From Mallotus nudiflorus (taxonomy: Eukaryota > Streptophyta > Magnoliopsida > Malpighiales > Euphorbiaceae), in contig CANTUR010000280.1 of the NCBI GenBank assembly GCA_947683625.1, positions 62,001 through 126,000 on the forward strand: a DNA stretch of 64,000 nucleotides, given 5' to 3'. Each line of letters starts with the position of its first letter. Within the stretch, counting starts at the first letter, position 1. The position numbers were made by a program, and so were the translations under genes. The notes beneath the pieces are model-generated. The model saw nothing but the letters and a program-made list of their open reading frames with translations, was not told the DNA's origin and searched no databases. This document shows, piece after piece, positions 10,323 through 21,186 of this stretch.

Positions 10323-10620
10323 CTTAGGTTCAGTGTCCAAGAATGGCAGCTTCAATGGCAATGGAAGATCTATTGCATTTGCTTCTATTATGTATTGTTT
10401 TGTTTTAGTTCTTCATGTTTTCTTTAGAGATAAAATGTCTTGTATGATATGAAGCTTTTCTTAGCAGGAAAATGTCTTATATGATATAAAGCATGTCAGC
10501 AGAATTTTAAAGAGTAAGGCTTTGTGTAAAGGCTTTATTTTTATTCCATATTGTAATGTATGATTAATGCATCAAGACAAAGTAATTCCTTAATAAAAGA
10601 GAGAGAGAGAGAGAGGTGAT
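10323..10620 (+). terminator. 3' UTR end and polyadenylation region of the RLP gene
   Basis: A T-rich stretch with TTGTAATGTATG-type far-upstream signals (around 10552) is followed by AATAAA at 10592-10597 and a (GA)n run to about 10616. This is a plausible plant poly(A) region. Bases 10621-10859 hold no gene; they resemble AT-rich sequence seen again near 26590-26690. Confidence 0.45.
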
Positions 10621-11189
10621 GTAAGATTACCAACTTCTGCTCTAGTTAGAAAATAGAGCTTAATATAATCTTCATTAACATAGAAATCTCACTAGTTAAA
10701 TTTAACAAAATAAAAATTTGTCGTTCATAAGTAATTCAAGTAACAAAAAGTGTGCACATTCAAATGTAAAGAGCATATTTGAACCTTTATTCTCTTTTAC
10801 TCTCCCTTTTAGTGAAAAATTAACCACTTCAACCTATTAAAAATATAAAAATGCTATAATAAATAGCAAGTGGCCCGCGCGATGCGCAAAAGGCTATTTT
10901 TTATAAATAATATTTTATTTTAAAATGTGAAATAAAGTTATAATGGTTAATATGAAATGGCTTAAAAGCTAAGAAAGTTATGTTATGATGGAATTAAACT
11001 TTTGTATTTCTCCATATACTCTCTGCTCTCCATCAATTGGAACAATTATGCAGACAGTACTACCAACTTTAAAGGATTCTCCAAATGTTTTTTTCCCACT
11101 TTGATAATTTTTACCAAATCACTAAAAAGAATTCCATTTTTGTTAGCTTAAGGATTCAGGAGCTGCAATCAAAACACAATGCAAAAGAA

Positions 11190-11499
11190 ATCATATGATA
11201 AGTATGAGTGCAAACCAATATTTCGAGAAGACGTCAAGCAAAGTTGATGGAACCGACTGTCCACAGATTGCCAACAGTAAAGAGAATGGCTCTGCAAAGT
11301 CATGACCCACTGAAGTAGAAGCTGATGCTGAAGATAGTTTCTTAACCGTAGATTCAATATGCCTACAACCCTCATCGCGTAGATGGGACAACATAGAGCT
11401 GCTAATTTGCTTATGCAAATTTCTTTCTTGCACATATTTACTGAGTAGATAATCGTAAACTTTTTTGTGGACAGAATGGACACTTAAATTGGTTTTCAA
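11190..11499 (-). pseudogene. Unidentified ORF, possible captured exon
   Basis: An ORF of 102 codons on the - strand has a protein-like composition (for example KVYDYLLSKYVQERNLHKQ and HIESTVKKLSSASAS), unlike the surrounding AT-rich DNA. I do not recognise it. It shares orientation with the two recognisable exon fragments upstream, so it may be a third captured fragment. A 35-bp motif near its 5' end is duplicated about 60 bp away (11471 and 11531). Confidence 0.3.
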
Positions 11500-11893
11500 A
11501 AAAGATTTTCGTCAAGTAGTCAAATCTATACTGTGAACAGAATGGAGATTTGAATTGGTTTTCAATTTCAAATAACTTTGACCATGTGGTGGATGGTGCA
11601 GAACCATAATTCAACTTCAGCTGCTTGGAAATTAAACAATTTTATAATCTTCATGTTGCAAAAATTGCAGTTAAAACAAAGAAAGGATTGCACATAACCA
11701 AAAAGATAATATTCAAGGGCATGCAACAAATATATAGAAGCAGTCAATGAAATTTATTAGAGTATCATCTCACAATAGAAATTGTATTCTAACAGTACAC
11801 CTACTATTGCTTGAAACCCAGGTCAATTAACTGATTATTTTGGAGTTCGTTTATACAGAAATAATCAGTCATAAGCATAAAACTCAAAGAATT

Positions 11894-12373
11894 TTATTGC
11901 TCTGTGTGCCAAAGGCAAACTATTGGAGCAGATTCAGATCCTTCATTCCTAGACAACTGAGCAATTTTCACTGTGTGTACCGAAGGCAAATATGAGCACA
12001 CCCTGTATCCCTTCTCTGCAGTGCTGACTACCGTCTGATTGTACTTCTCAAAACAATAAACAGCAGTTGGCACAATAACATCAGCAACTTCAGGAAAGAG
12101 CGGTAGCTGATTGAGCTTGTGCTAGGCCGACACAGCACATTGCTCTGCTTTTGGCTTACACTTGGAGTAGAGCTCCTTGGCCTTGGGTTCATACTTGGTG
12201 TACAGAGTTTTTGCCAACCCAAAAGCAGTTTTCTTAACATCGGTACGCTGCACTTCAAAAGCCACAGCTCTAGCAGCCACTGGGGCCTCTCGAGCTACTG
12301 AATATGCTTGGGTAGACACCTGCTTCACAAATGGGGGCACTTGGCGGTCCAGATTTGTGACTGATTCATCAAC
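11894..12373 (-). pseudogene. REF/SRPP (rubber elongation factor family) last-exon fragment
   Basis: Reading 12373 to 11894 gives 160 codons of the REF/SRPP family, which are lipid-droplet or rubber-particle surface proteins and stress-related in non-rubber plants. Visible motifs are VDESVTNLDRQVPPFVKQVS, TLYTKYEPKAKELYSK, NQLPLFPEVADVIVPTA and EKYNQTVVSTAEKGY. The exon starts after a good acceptor (TTGCAG|GTTGATG), at a point where the family has a splice junction. Upstream exons are absent. A TAG at 12122-12124 replaces the Trp expected in 'SAWHKLN', so the fragment cannot give the full product. The remaining frame stays open to a natural TAA at 11894-11896. Confidence 0.85.
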
Positions 12374-12991
12374 CTGCAACCACAGCCACACAGCAAAATT
12401 TTCAATTTCAGTTCAATCACAATCGTTAAAATTAGGAGCCTAGAACAACAACACAAAATCAGATGTATAAATAAATTCTAGCATGTCAACGATCTTCACA
12501 ACCAAGGCTTAATAATAATCAAACCATCACATTAAACTATGAACAATGTTAGGTTTAACTCCATAAAAGATCATAAATCCAACTTGTTTTATCATTATTA
12601 AACTCCAATCAAGACAACTGACTAAAAGCAAGACGGATTCCTATTTAAGGTCTGTTAGAATTTCAGCAAGCAGATGAGAATGTTGTGCCTGCAATTTCCA
12701 AAACAAAATCCCAAATCCAATGTAGTCATTCATCAGATACCGCAAACTATAAATAACAAATACTAAATGCAAAAATGAAGGTTGTAATTTTTCTTTTCTG
12801 GTAGCTCTGTTGGCGATTTACGCACCTTATTAAAACAACACAAAGTTCATGACAAAGTGACAATTTGTAGATCCACAATGATCTCATGCACTTCAATTAT
12901 GACTCCATTTCAATCCTACATTTTTTTATAATTATTTAATATCGAAGTAACATCCAACAAATTTGCTTTTGAAAGCTACATGACCATTTAC

Positions 12992-13198
12992 CTTCACATA
13001 GTTCTTGAAATATCTTTTGATGGTTGGATCAAAGAAGAAAGAATCATTTGAAGAGCTCAAGCCAATGCCTTCTTCCCATGCCCACTTGACATACTGTGTC
13101 TTCCCACCATATGCTTTTAAGTTACTCACCAAACTTAGAAGAAGCCTGACTCCATGTTTACTTGCTTCTGCAATGACATGATCCAAGGCCAGCCACAA
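12992..13198 (-). pseudogene. Mannan endo-1,4-beta-mannosidase (GH5) single-exon fragment
   Basis: Sixty-nine codons match the central part of plant endo-beta-mannanases, which hydrolyse cell-wall mannans in the apoplast. The fragment contains ALDHVIAEASKHGVRLLLSL, KAYGGKTQYVKWAWEEG and FFFDPTIKRYFKNYVK. The 3' edge is a splice donor (AAG|GTAAAT at 12991) at a position consistent with the family exon structure. The part holding both catalytic glutamates, which lies downstream in the protein, is absent, as is the N-terminus. It is an isolated gene fragment, not a working enzyme. Confidence 0.85.
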
Positions 13199-14610
13199 TC
13201 TGAGTCATCAATATAAAGAATGCAAATAGGAAAATACCATTACCATACTTTATCATCTTATGATATGAGAAAAAAATGTAACTGCTGATGAGAATTTCAT
13301 CATTTTGACAATTTTAATAAGGTAGTAACACAGACAGCTTAAACAATCAATGGCCCTCAATGCAAAAACCTAAGAGGGAGAAGCCCTAGCACTGAGGAAC
13401 AAAGCTTGTCCAAGCCAAAATCATCTCACTGTGCAATCTCTTATAGTGAATACATTGTATAATCATCACATGGAATGGTAGGATGAACCAAGGTGTGCTG
13501 AGGCAATATGAAAAAAGAAGTTATTAATTGAAAATATTTAGCATATAAGATTTTTAGTTTGTTCTGCTTCAATACAAATAAAAAGAGGACAAAGTAGTAG
13601 ACACTGTTAAATCATGTCGATCCTTAATTGTACGGTAGTAACTTACTTCAAAACCTTTCTTAAGTACGGGAATTGAGCAAGCAGAACAGAATTGAACTCA
13701 ATTATTATATTTCTAGAATTTTGAAACGCTACGAACAAACAATAGCAAATGAGAATAATAGGTAAGTGCATAATCAATGATATGCATCATACTTATAGTC
13801 CTTTCTTTAAGAGATCAGATCACAAATCATAATAACGACCACAACAACAGAAACAAATGATAGTGAGTTTGGTAGCTTGTGGAAATTGCATAACGAAACA
13901 ATTTCTGAAATAACAGGGAACCAAACAGTTTTTCACAGTAAAAGAACAACAACAAAAGAACAAAAAATCAAGAAAATTAAAATTAACGAATTTGAACACA
14001 CTCTTGCAGTTTTTCATTTTAAAGGAAACCATGGTTTCTGTAGATTTAAGTGATTTCTTTTTTTCTTTTAATAACCCGAAAATTTCAATTAAACTAAATA
14101 AAATAACAATTGGATTGAGGACGAATTGATTAAACACAAAATTAGATGAAATAAAAGAAGAAATTAGCGTATGTTGCTATAGGCAGTTTTATTCATGTTT
14201 TACCTTTTTTTTTCCTTCTTTACTGCAACACTTAAAAAGAAAAGAAAGCTGACAATCTTTGGTCTTTTCAAAACCATCTCTAGAACTGCAAATATGAGAA
14301 TTGAACTGATAATTAGCGACAAAAACAGAAAGAGAGATGCTTGAATGAAAAACTCGCAACACAATATAGTAATTGATGATAAAGCAGTATATAAATTGAG
14401 GAATAGAGAGAACCTGCGATGTGAACAACGCAGCAGCAGCAAGGGGCAAGCAAATGAATATAATACGAATTGAATATGCTTAAGAAAACTGAAAGAAACT
14501 TAAAGATAAATTGCCAACAAATCAAATTGGCCTTTTAAGGCATGAGAAGAGAAAAGAAACTGAAGGGAAGGGAACAAAGGAAATTAAATTCACATTTTGG
14601 GGAATAAGAA
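13199..14610. other. No gene supported
   Basis: AT-rich DNA without a recognisable product. The - strand has a short open stretch ending in a run of alanines (14449 down to about 14414, MPLAAAALFTSQ) that could be a first exon or leader, but nothing confirms it. Confidence 0.4.
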
Positions 14611-16850
14611 AAGATGAATTGATTCTCAGATATAACAATTTCAATGGTGCCGATATTCCATCCTCTTCCGGAAATCTTTTGAAATTGTGTTTATTGGACC
14701 TCTCATATTGCAATTTCAGTGGTCAGATACCCTCTTCTTTGAGCAACCTTACTCAGCTCTCTACATTAGATCTCTTTTACAACAATTTCAACGGACAGAT
14801 TCCATCCTCTTTAGGGAACCTTTCTCAACTCTCTGCATTATATATTAGTAATAACAATCTCAATTGTCAGATTCCCTCCTCTTTAGGCAACCTTAGGAAG
14901 CTTGTAGCATTATCTTTATCAAACAATCGATTGGATGGCTCGATTCCTTTTCAATTAGGTAATCTTAACAATCTCTCTGGATTACATCTTGAGGACGACG
15001 ATCTCAGTGGTTTAATTCCCAATTCTTTTGCAAACCTTAAGCAACTCGTTCACTTATATATTATCAAACAATCAATTGATGAGCTCCATCCCTTTTTAAT
15101 TAGGCGGATTATCAAGTCTGCAGCTTATCAATTAATCTAATAACTTCCTAAACGAAACGATACCATTCTTTTTGTTTACTTACCTTAACAATAACCAGCT
15201 CAGTGGTCAGATAGGTCGATTTCAGCCCAATTCATCGCTGGAGTATATTAATTTAAGCAATGACAAGTTACATGGCAGAATTCCAAGTTCAATTTCTAAA
15301 CTAGTTGGCTTGAATGTTCTTATTCTGTCATCAAATGATAAATTGACGGAAGAGATTCCTTCTTCAATTTGTAATCTAAAATCCCTTCAAATTCTCGACT
15401 TGTCCAATAATAGTTTGAGTGGTTCCATGCCAAAATGTTGGGGAAGTTCAGCGACGATGTTGAGGTGTTGCATCTAGGCATGAATTTTTTCAATGGCACA
15501 ATCCCTTTGTCATTTTCAAAAGGCAATTCTTTGAGGTACATTAATTTCAATGGCAATCAATTGCAAGTTGCAAGGAAAAATCCCATCATCAATCACCAAT
15601 TGCAAAAGTTTGGAATTGCTAGACCTAGGCAACAACAAGATACTTGACACACCCCATTTCTTAGGAACTCTTCAAGAGCTGCCAGTACCTGTATTGCGAT
15701 CCACGGCATGCTTAAGAATTTCAATCGCAAATCTTCATTCCTTAAGTTGCGCATTTTTTACTTATGCGATAATAGCTTAAGTGGACCACTTCCAAGGGAC
15801 TATGATGAGCTCTGATCGTGACATGGAATACATGACCTTTGTGAGTTTCTCTTATGACTTTTATATGACCCTGACATTCAAAGGATTTGTGATTGAGTTA
15901 CCAACAATTCAAAAACTTCTCATAAGCATTGATTTTTCATGTAATAATTTAACCGGTAAGATTCCACAATCAATTGTGATGCTTAAATCCTTGAAGCAGC
16001 TTAACATGTCCCACAATCAGCTCACTAGCAACATACAACCATCATTGGCGAATTTGACCAATTTGGAATCACTTGACCTTTCTTCAAATCTTCCTATAGG
16101 AAGGATTCCTATTGAATTGGTAAATTTAACATTTCTTTAAGTTTTTTTATGTCTTATATAACCAACTTGAAGGGCTCATACCTTCTAGCAAGTAGTTTAA
16201 CACATTTGATAACAGCTCATATGAAGGAAACGAAGGATTATGTGGATTTCCTTTATATTTGCAGCCACTTGCACATGACATGATTTGTTAGTTTAACATT
16301 TTAACTTATAGTTTTGACATTTTAAAACTTAAACTTGCATAAAATGTATTGATATGCATTAATGTAATGACATAATGCATCTATTATCTTCTATATTTGT
16401 CACTTTTTATCAGTTTGATACTTTTACTTGCCGTTTTTATTTAATCAAACCCTTAAAATGAGTCATATGTTGATTTGCTATTTTCTATCCACATGTGTTG
16501 ATAGGGGGTTTCAAAATTGTATTTTTGGCAAGTTCAATTGTTAAAATAACAAAACTATACGTTGAAGTGTCAAACTAATAAAAACTGACAATTATAGGAG
16601 GTTGTGGATGAATTATGCCAAAATAGAATATAGCAATAGTCAAAGTGAACAAAGAACTCCATTAAAAGAACATGCTTCAAAATCTAATGGAAATGGATTT
16701 GGTTGGAAAGCTGTATTGGTTGGGTATTATTTGGATTTGGAGTATTATTTCATCTTGCAATTGGATTCATTGTATTTAGAACAAGAAAGCGTTCATCATT
16801 GGTGAAAAAGATTGGACAAGATCAAGAACACTAGCAAATCTTAGAGAAGA
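14611..16850 (+). pseudogene. RLP remnant, 5' half missing
   Basis: Homology to the intact RLP starts abruptly at the residues equivalent to LILTFNNFNGAEIP (about residue 480 of the intact protein) and continues through the LRRs, the island domain (MMSSDRDMEYM), a damaged C-terminal LRRCT and the membrane region. Several frameshifts and stops break it, for example near 15130, 15440, 15570, 15650 and 16138. The first open stretch (14511-15140) fuses non-RLP sequence to LRRs. A 310-bp MITE splits the LRRCT. The post-stop GAGGTAATTT donor motif is kept near 16864. Confidence 0.9.
16284..16592. mobile_element. MITE inside the RLP remnant
   Basis: Relative to the intact gene, the LRRCT codons are split between about 16260 and 16600 by extra sequence. 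Its left side (TTAGTTTAACATTTTAAC, then TATAGTTTTG) and the reverse complement of its right side (TTAGTTTGACACTTCAAC, then TATAGTTTTG) match over about 40 bp. It is a terminal-inverted-repeat element with no ORF. Exact edges and target duplication were not resolved. Confidence 0.65.
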
Positions 16851-16970
16851 GCAACTGCGTATTGAGGTAATTTCTCATGTATATCACTACCGAGTAGTAG
16901 TACTTTGTATCATTTTTCTTGCCTATTAAATTAACATTTTGATATTCTATTAGAAGATAAACATTTAGAG

Positions 16971-19900
16971 TGTCACGACCCAAAATAGGGGCCATGACTG
17001 GTGCTAGGGAACGAGAATTCTTTCGAATCCGAAACCCGTAGCAAGCCTTAAAATAAAATAAAATCATGCAATAATAACAATAATGACAACATAATTAAAT
17101 ATAATATTCTGCAGCAGAATAAAATTATAAATATTAAAATAATAATCCACTAAGTGAAATTAAATCAAATATCCTCATCTTATATATATAAATAATCCTT
17201 TGATACAAATTTCAGTTCAAATATTTGAAATACACAACTCACACAAATATAATACATAAACTTCATAACAGTTTACAACTACTGCAGTGTCTAGATTATA
17301 AAATAAAATTCAGATAAGCAATTACATAGTGAAGCCGAGGCGGAAGAAATCTGACTTATGGGTCTGCTACTGAGGTCTGAAGACGATGACTCTCCTGAAA
17401 AATAGTCAACGGAGGGGAGTCAGACCTCACTGAGGTGAATTGCTATAATATATATACACACATAACTAAATGACAATGCACACAGTCAATAGTATATATA
17501 TAATAAGTATATATACAAGCAAATACACACAGATGCAATAAAATCGTTTTTATATATTTTTACTGAAATCACTATTTATGAAGATCAAATAGAACCCTAG
17601 AATATCGCAACCTCAAAACAGTGTTAGACAAACACTCTAGCCATACAGGCTCACTTATTCAAAATATATTCACTTATTCTATTTGGACAATAGACTGGCC
17701 CCGAGACACTAAGTCAAACGAGCTCCAGTAGTCTGACTGTCAGTGTGATTAGCCCCGAGACACTAGGTCGACCGAGCTCCAGCAATCACACTCTCAAATC
17801 ACATCACACACATCAAATAATCAAATCTAATCAATATCCACAAATAAGTTAGTAATATAGCCTAAATGCTATCAGCGTACCGGTATGTACTCGGTCCTAG
17901 TGCTACCCACTAGGTAGCACGTTCTATTGATATCCTTCATTATTAAATAAAAACATACATTCATAAAATCAATGATGCATGAAATTAAATAAAATAGCAA
18001 CATAAACCATATATATACTAGAAATATACAAAATGTAAATCAGGTATATTTCAAGTATATATACGTCAAATAAATCCAATATAATTGCAAAATAAACTAG
18101 AAATATATTTAAAAACATTTTAAGAATAATTTATAATAAAACATGCATATAGTTGAAAATATATCAAAATATACCGAAAATATACTAAAAATAAACCTAA
18201 GTAATAGTTAAATCATTTATGCATATTTATCAAAATAAAACATACATTTTTAAAACATGCACCTTAAAATATATATATATAAAATAGCAACTCACAGTTA
18301 TTGGGCTCCATGAGATGGGTCCGACGGGTCTGGTCCACTAGGCCTCGGTCTCGGCACAACTAACAAACAAACGATAATAGGAAATCAGAATAAACTTAAC
18401 AGAAATCCTAGAGACTCGATCTAGAATACTAGACATAGAATTGGAATAGAAATTCGACCGGACATCATGTTTTGCGAGAATTCTATCGAAAATTCGACAG
18501 AAACTCTCTTGTAAAATGAACATCTCTCTACTCAAAGAGTAGAGCCAGTCCTGCAAAGAAAGACACTTCAAGAATAAACACAGAATTCTCAACCACAATC
18601 TCTCGGTCAGACTCCAAACTACAATTCACCAACCGAGGTCCACAATTCATAGAATAATTATAAAATACCAAAAATGCCCTTTTATACTAAAAATATATTT
18701 TATCAATCCAAATTACATAATTAACCCAAAAACACATTAAAATTGATAAAAAACCCATTTATTTAGAAAAATATTATATTATATATATTTTGAAAATAAT
18801 TTACGAAAAATAGTTTTAATAAGTTAAAAACACTAAATAATTTGTAGAAATCATTTTTATAGCTCAAATAATTATTAAAACCAATTTAATTATATTTTTA
18901 GCCAAATTAGTGTCAAATTACCAAAATACCCATATATATATAAATTTACTAAAATTAATCAAAAATTCACCAAAAATAATATAATTACTCAAAATTAATT
19001 TTCTCAACATATAATTCAATAATATCAATAAATATACTCAATTAACCAATTAATTTAATTTAACACATAATTAACCTAATTTTTCAAATTACATAAACCT
19101 AATAAATTCAAAATAATTACATAAAAATCACCAAAAATTACAAATAAATTTCTAAAATTCATTTTAACACCTATAAACACCAATAAAAACAATTTAATAA
19201 TTTAATTAATTAATTTTCAAAAATTAGAAAATATTAATATAATAATAAAAAATGCCCAAAAATTCATAATAAATTCTAAAAATTCTACAAAATAACCATA
19301 CGTAGAATGAGCTATAAGGATCAAATTTTGTGAAGGAAGTTTCATGAATCAATCAAATTGAAGCTCAAAAAAATTCAAAACCCTAAATGGCCAAAATGAA
19401 GAAATTGAAACCTAGGAAAATCTAGACCATTTTAAGTGAAACAAAGCTTGGAATCACACTCACCGAAGCTCAAGGAGAAGATAGAGATTGGCGGCTTGAA
19501 AAATGGTGGCTGGAATCGCTGGGATCGACGGTGAGAAGGAGTTTTCGATTTTTCGGTAATTCCAAGCTTCTCCGACGTCGGAAATGAGTGCTACTGGCGG
19601 CGAAATAGGCTGGGGATGATGGTGGCACACCAGGAGGCACATCAACGGTGAAGAAACAGCGTGACAGGTAGTGGGTGAGGGAGGAAGGCATCGGGCGTGA
19701 GGTAGGGACAAGTGGCACGAATTGTAAATAGAGGGAACTTTAGTTTAGGCAAATATATATATGTATATTTATGTATATTTATGTATATATATAACTATAT
19801 TTTATAGTATTATAATATACATATATTACATTCAAATTAATACACACTACATATTAAAATAACAATATTTACACACATTATTTATTAAAAATTACAATAT

Positions 19901-20219
19901 AAGTTTAATTAAAATAACCCTAATTTTTATTTAAATGTACATATATATATACATTTTATTTAGCACTTTAAATTATATATGAATTCATGCAAATTCGTAA
20001 AACTAGTCAAAATAATTAATATAAATTATTTACGTATTAATTTTTTCGAAAATACGATTTTCGGGAAAATTTTACGTCAAGTACTTAAAATAATCAAAAA
20101 TAATTAAAATGACTTAATAACTAATAAACTCATGAAAATAATCATAAATATATATAAAAATTATTAACACTGCATATCCTGATGCAGTTTAAAATTATTT
20201 AAAAACTCGGAATATTACA
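16971..20219 (-). mobile_element. Solo LTR of a long-LTR Ty3/gypsy element
   Basis: The block runs TGTCACGACC...AATATTACA on + (on -, TGTAATATTCC...GGTCGTGACA) and is flanked by the direct repeat TAGAG at 16966-16970 and 20220-20224. The RLP paralogue near 51531 carries the unoccupied sequence 'attagaggatgttgatg'. TG/CA ends, a 5-bp target duplication and no internal gag-pol make it a solo LTR. The end GGGTCGTGACA and the length of about 3.2 kb recall Tekay/Del-type chromoviruses; that lineage is inferred. It contains a perfect 8-bp hairpin (GTGCTACC/GGTAGCAC, 17900-17920) and a duplicated block at about 17700 and 17753. A second copy starts at 62085 in the opposite orientation. Confidence 0.82.
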
Positions 20220-20786
20220 TAGAGGATGTTGATGAAATTATTACAAAGTGGATGCATTGTCCAAGAATGGCAGCCTCAAGGGCGAGGGAAGAGCTAGTGT
20301 ATTTACTTCTGTTTTGTTTTCATTTTCCTTTGAACTTGTTTTTTTATTTTTCAACAACAAAATGGCTATATGATGTGAGGCATGTTTTCTTCAAAATGGC
20401 CTACAGCTTTAGCGTTGTCTTTTCTGTAACTAGATTAGGTTGGAAGCACCCATTGGCTGAGTGTTGTGTTCTCCTCTGGAGTAAGCTTTCATGGTTGGGC
20501 ATCCTAACCTAACCCATCTGAAATGGATGGTAAACATTATGCCATGGTGTAAAGGTATTTAATTGGAAGTAGGGTTCAATCTCTCAACTCACGCACTCCC
20601 ATTTTCAGCCATGACATTTAGCCATGTAGGCTAGTTAAAAAAAATTGAGAACATAAATTAGCAACAAACTAATTAAAATGTTTATTGAAAATCTTCATTT
20701 CCCAATTGCTAAAGGAATTAACATAATTGCAAATTCCTGTAAAAAAAAGAATAATTAAAGATTTTACCGAAAATTTAATTTTATAT
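20220..20786. other. 3' flank of the RLP remnant
   Basis: This is the continuation of the RLP 3' region after the solo LTR. It aligns with about 51531-51895 downstream of the 37542/50256 copy and with 10315-10440 of the intact gene. No gene; a B-box-like 'gggttcaatctc' near 20572 was not convincing as a SINE. Confidence 0.6.
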
Positions 20787-21186
20787 TAAAAAACTTTGAT
20801 AACTGAAATGGTTTTTTTTTATTAACATGAGCAAGCAAACTTAAAATTCAATATGATACATGCTATATATATATTGTAGCTAATCTAACTAACAAGATAA
20901 GAGAGTCTAAAATAATAAAATTCTATTGTAACCAAATGATCAACTTGGATTAACTGCCTTAACCAATGATTGAGTTGAGCTTGAATTTATCTAACCACTC
21001 AAATATATTCTTACTTGATAAGAGAAGAGATTACTTGCAACCTTATAACTCCTAACAACCTTATCACTCTAAAGTAATCTCAGATGAGCTGGTTTCTTCC
21101 CTAATAAGGGAAGAGATTACTTGCAACCTATAACTATTAACAACCTTATCACTCCAAAGTAATCTCAACTGAGCTAGTGCTATTAA
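20787..21186 (-). repeat. Copia LTR (3' LTR of the element)
   Basis: Matches 25553-25958. It holds an internal tandem duplication of about 85 bp, each unit running from 'agaagagattacttgcaacc' to 'taatctcagatgagctggt'. The polypurine tract of the element (GCGGGGA on -) lies at about 21187-21197. Confidence 0.88.

Larger units (their letters stand above)
10860..14610 (-). mobile_element. Candidate gene-fragment-capturing element (ends not defined)
   Basis: Between the intact RLP and a 5'-truncated RLP remnant lies 3.7 kb of sequence unrelated to the cluster. It carries an unidentified ORF (11190-11499), one REF/SRPP exon (11894-12373) and one endo-mannanase exon (12992-13198), all on the - strand with splice-like edges. 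Single exons of unrelated genes in the same orientation are the mark of Helitron or Pack-type transposon capture. A GC-rich partial palindrome (GCGCGATGCGC, about 10876) lies near the left edge and a short palindrome (GCCTTTTAAGGC, about 14531) near the right. I could not identify terminal repeats, a target duplication or a CTRR end, so the mechanism is inferred. Confidence 0.4.

Noticed and set aside
14189..14525. - strand frames as a leader or signal peptide gene
   Set aside because: Only a short alanine run looks protein-like. No downstream exon could be joined with confidence.
20524..20646. Possible SINE with 'gggttcaatctc' and an A-rich end
   Set aside because: No convincing A box and no target duplication; the stretch lies within alignable RLP 3' flank.
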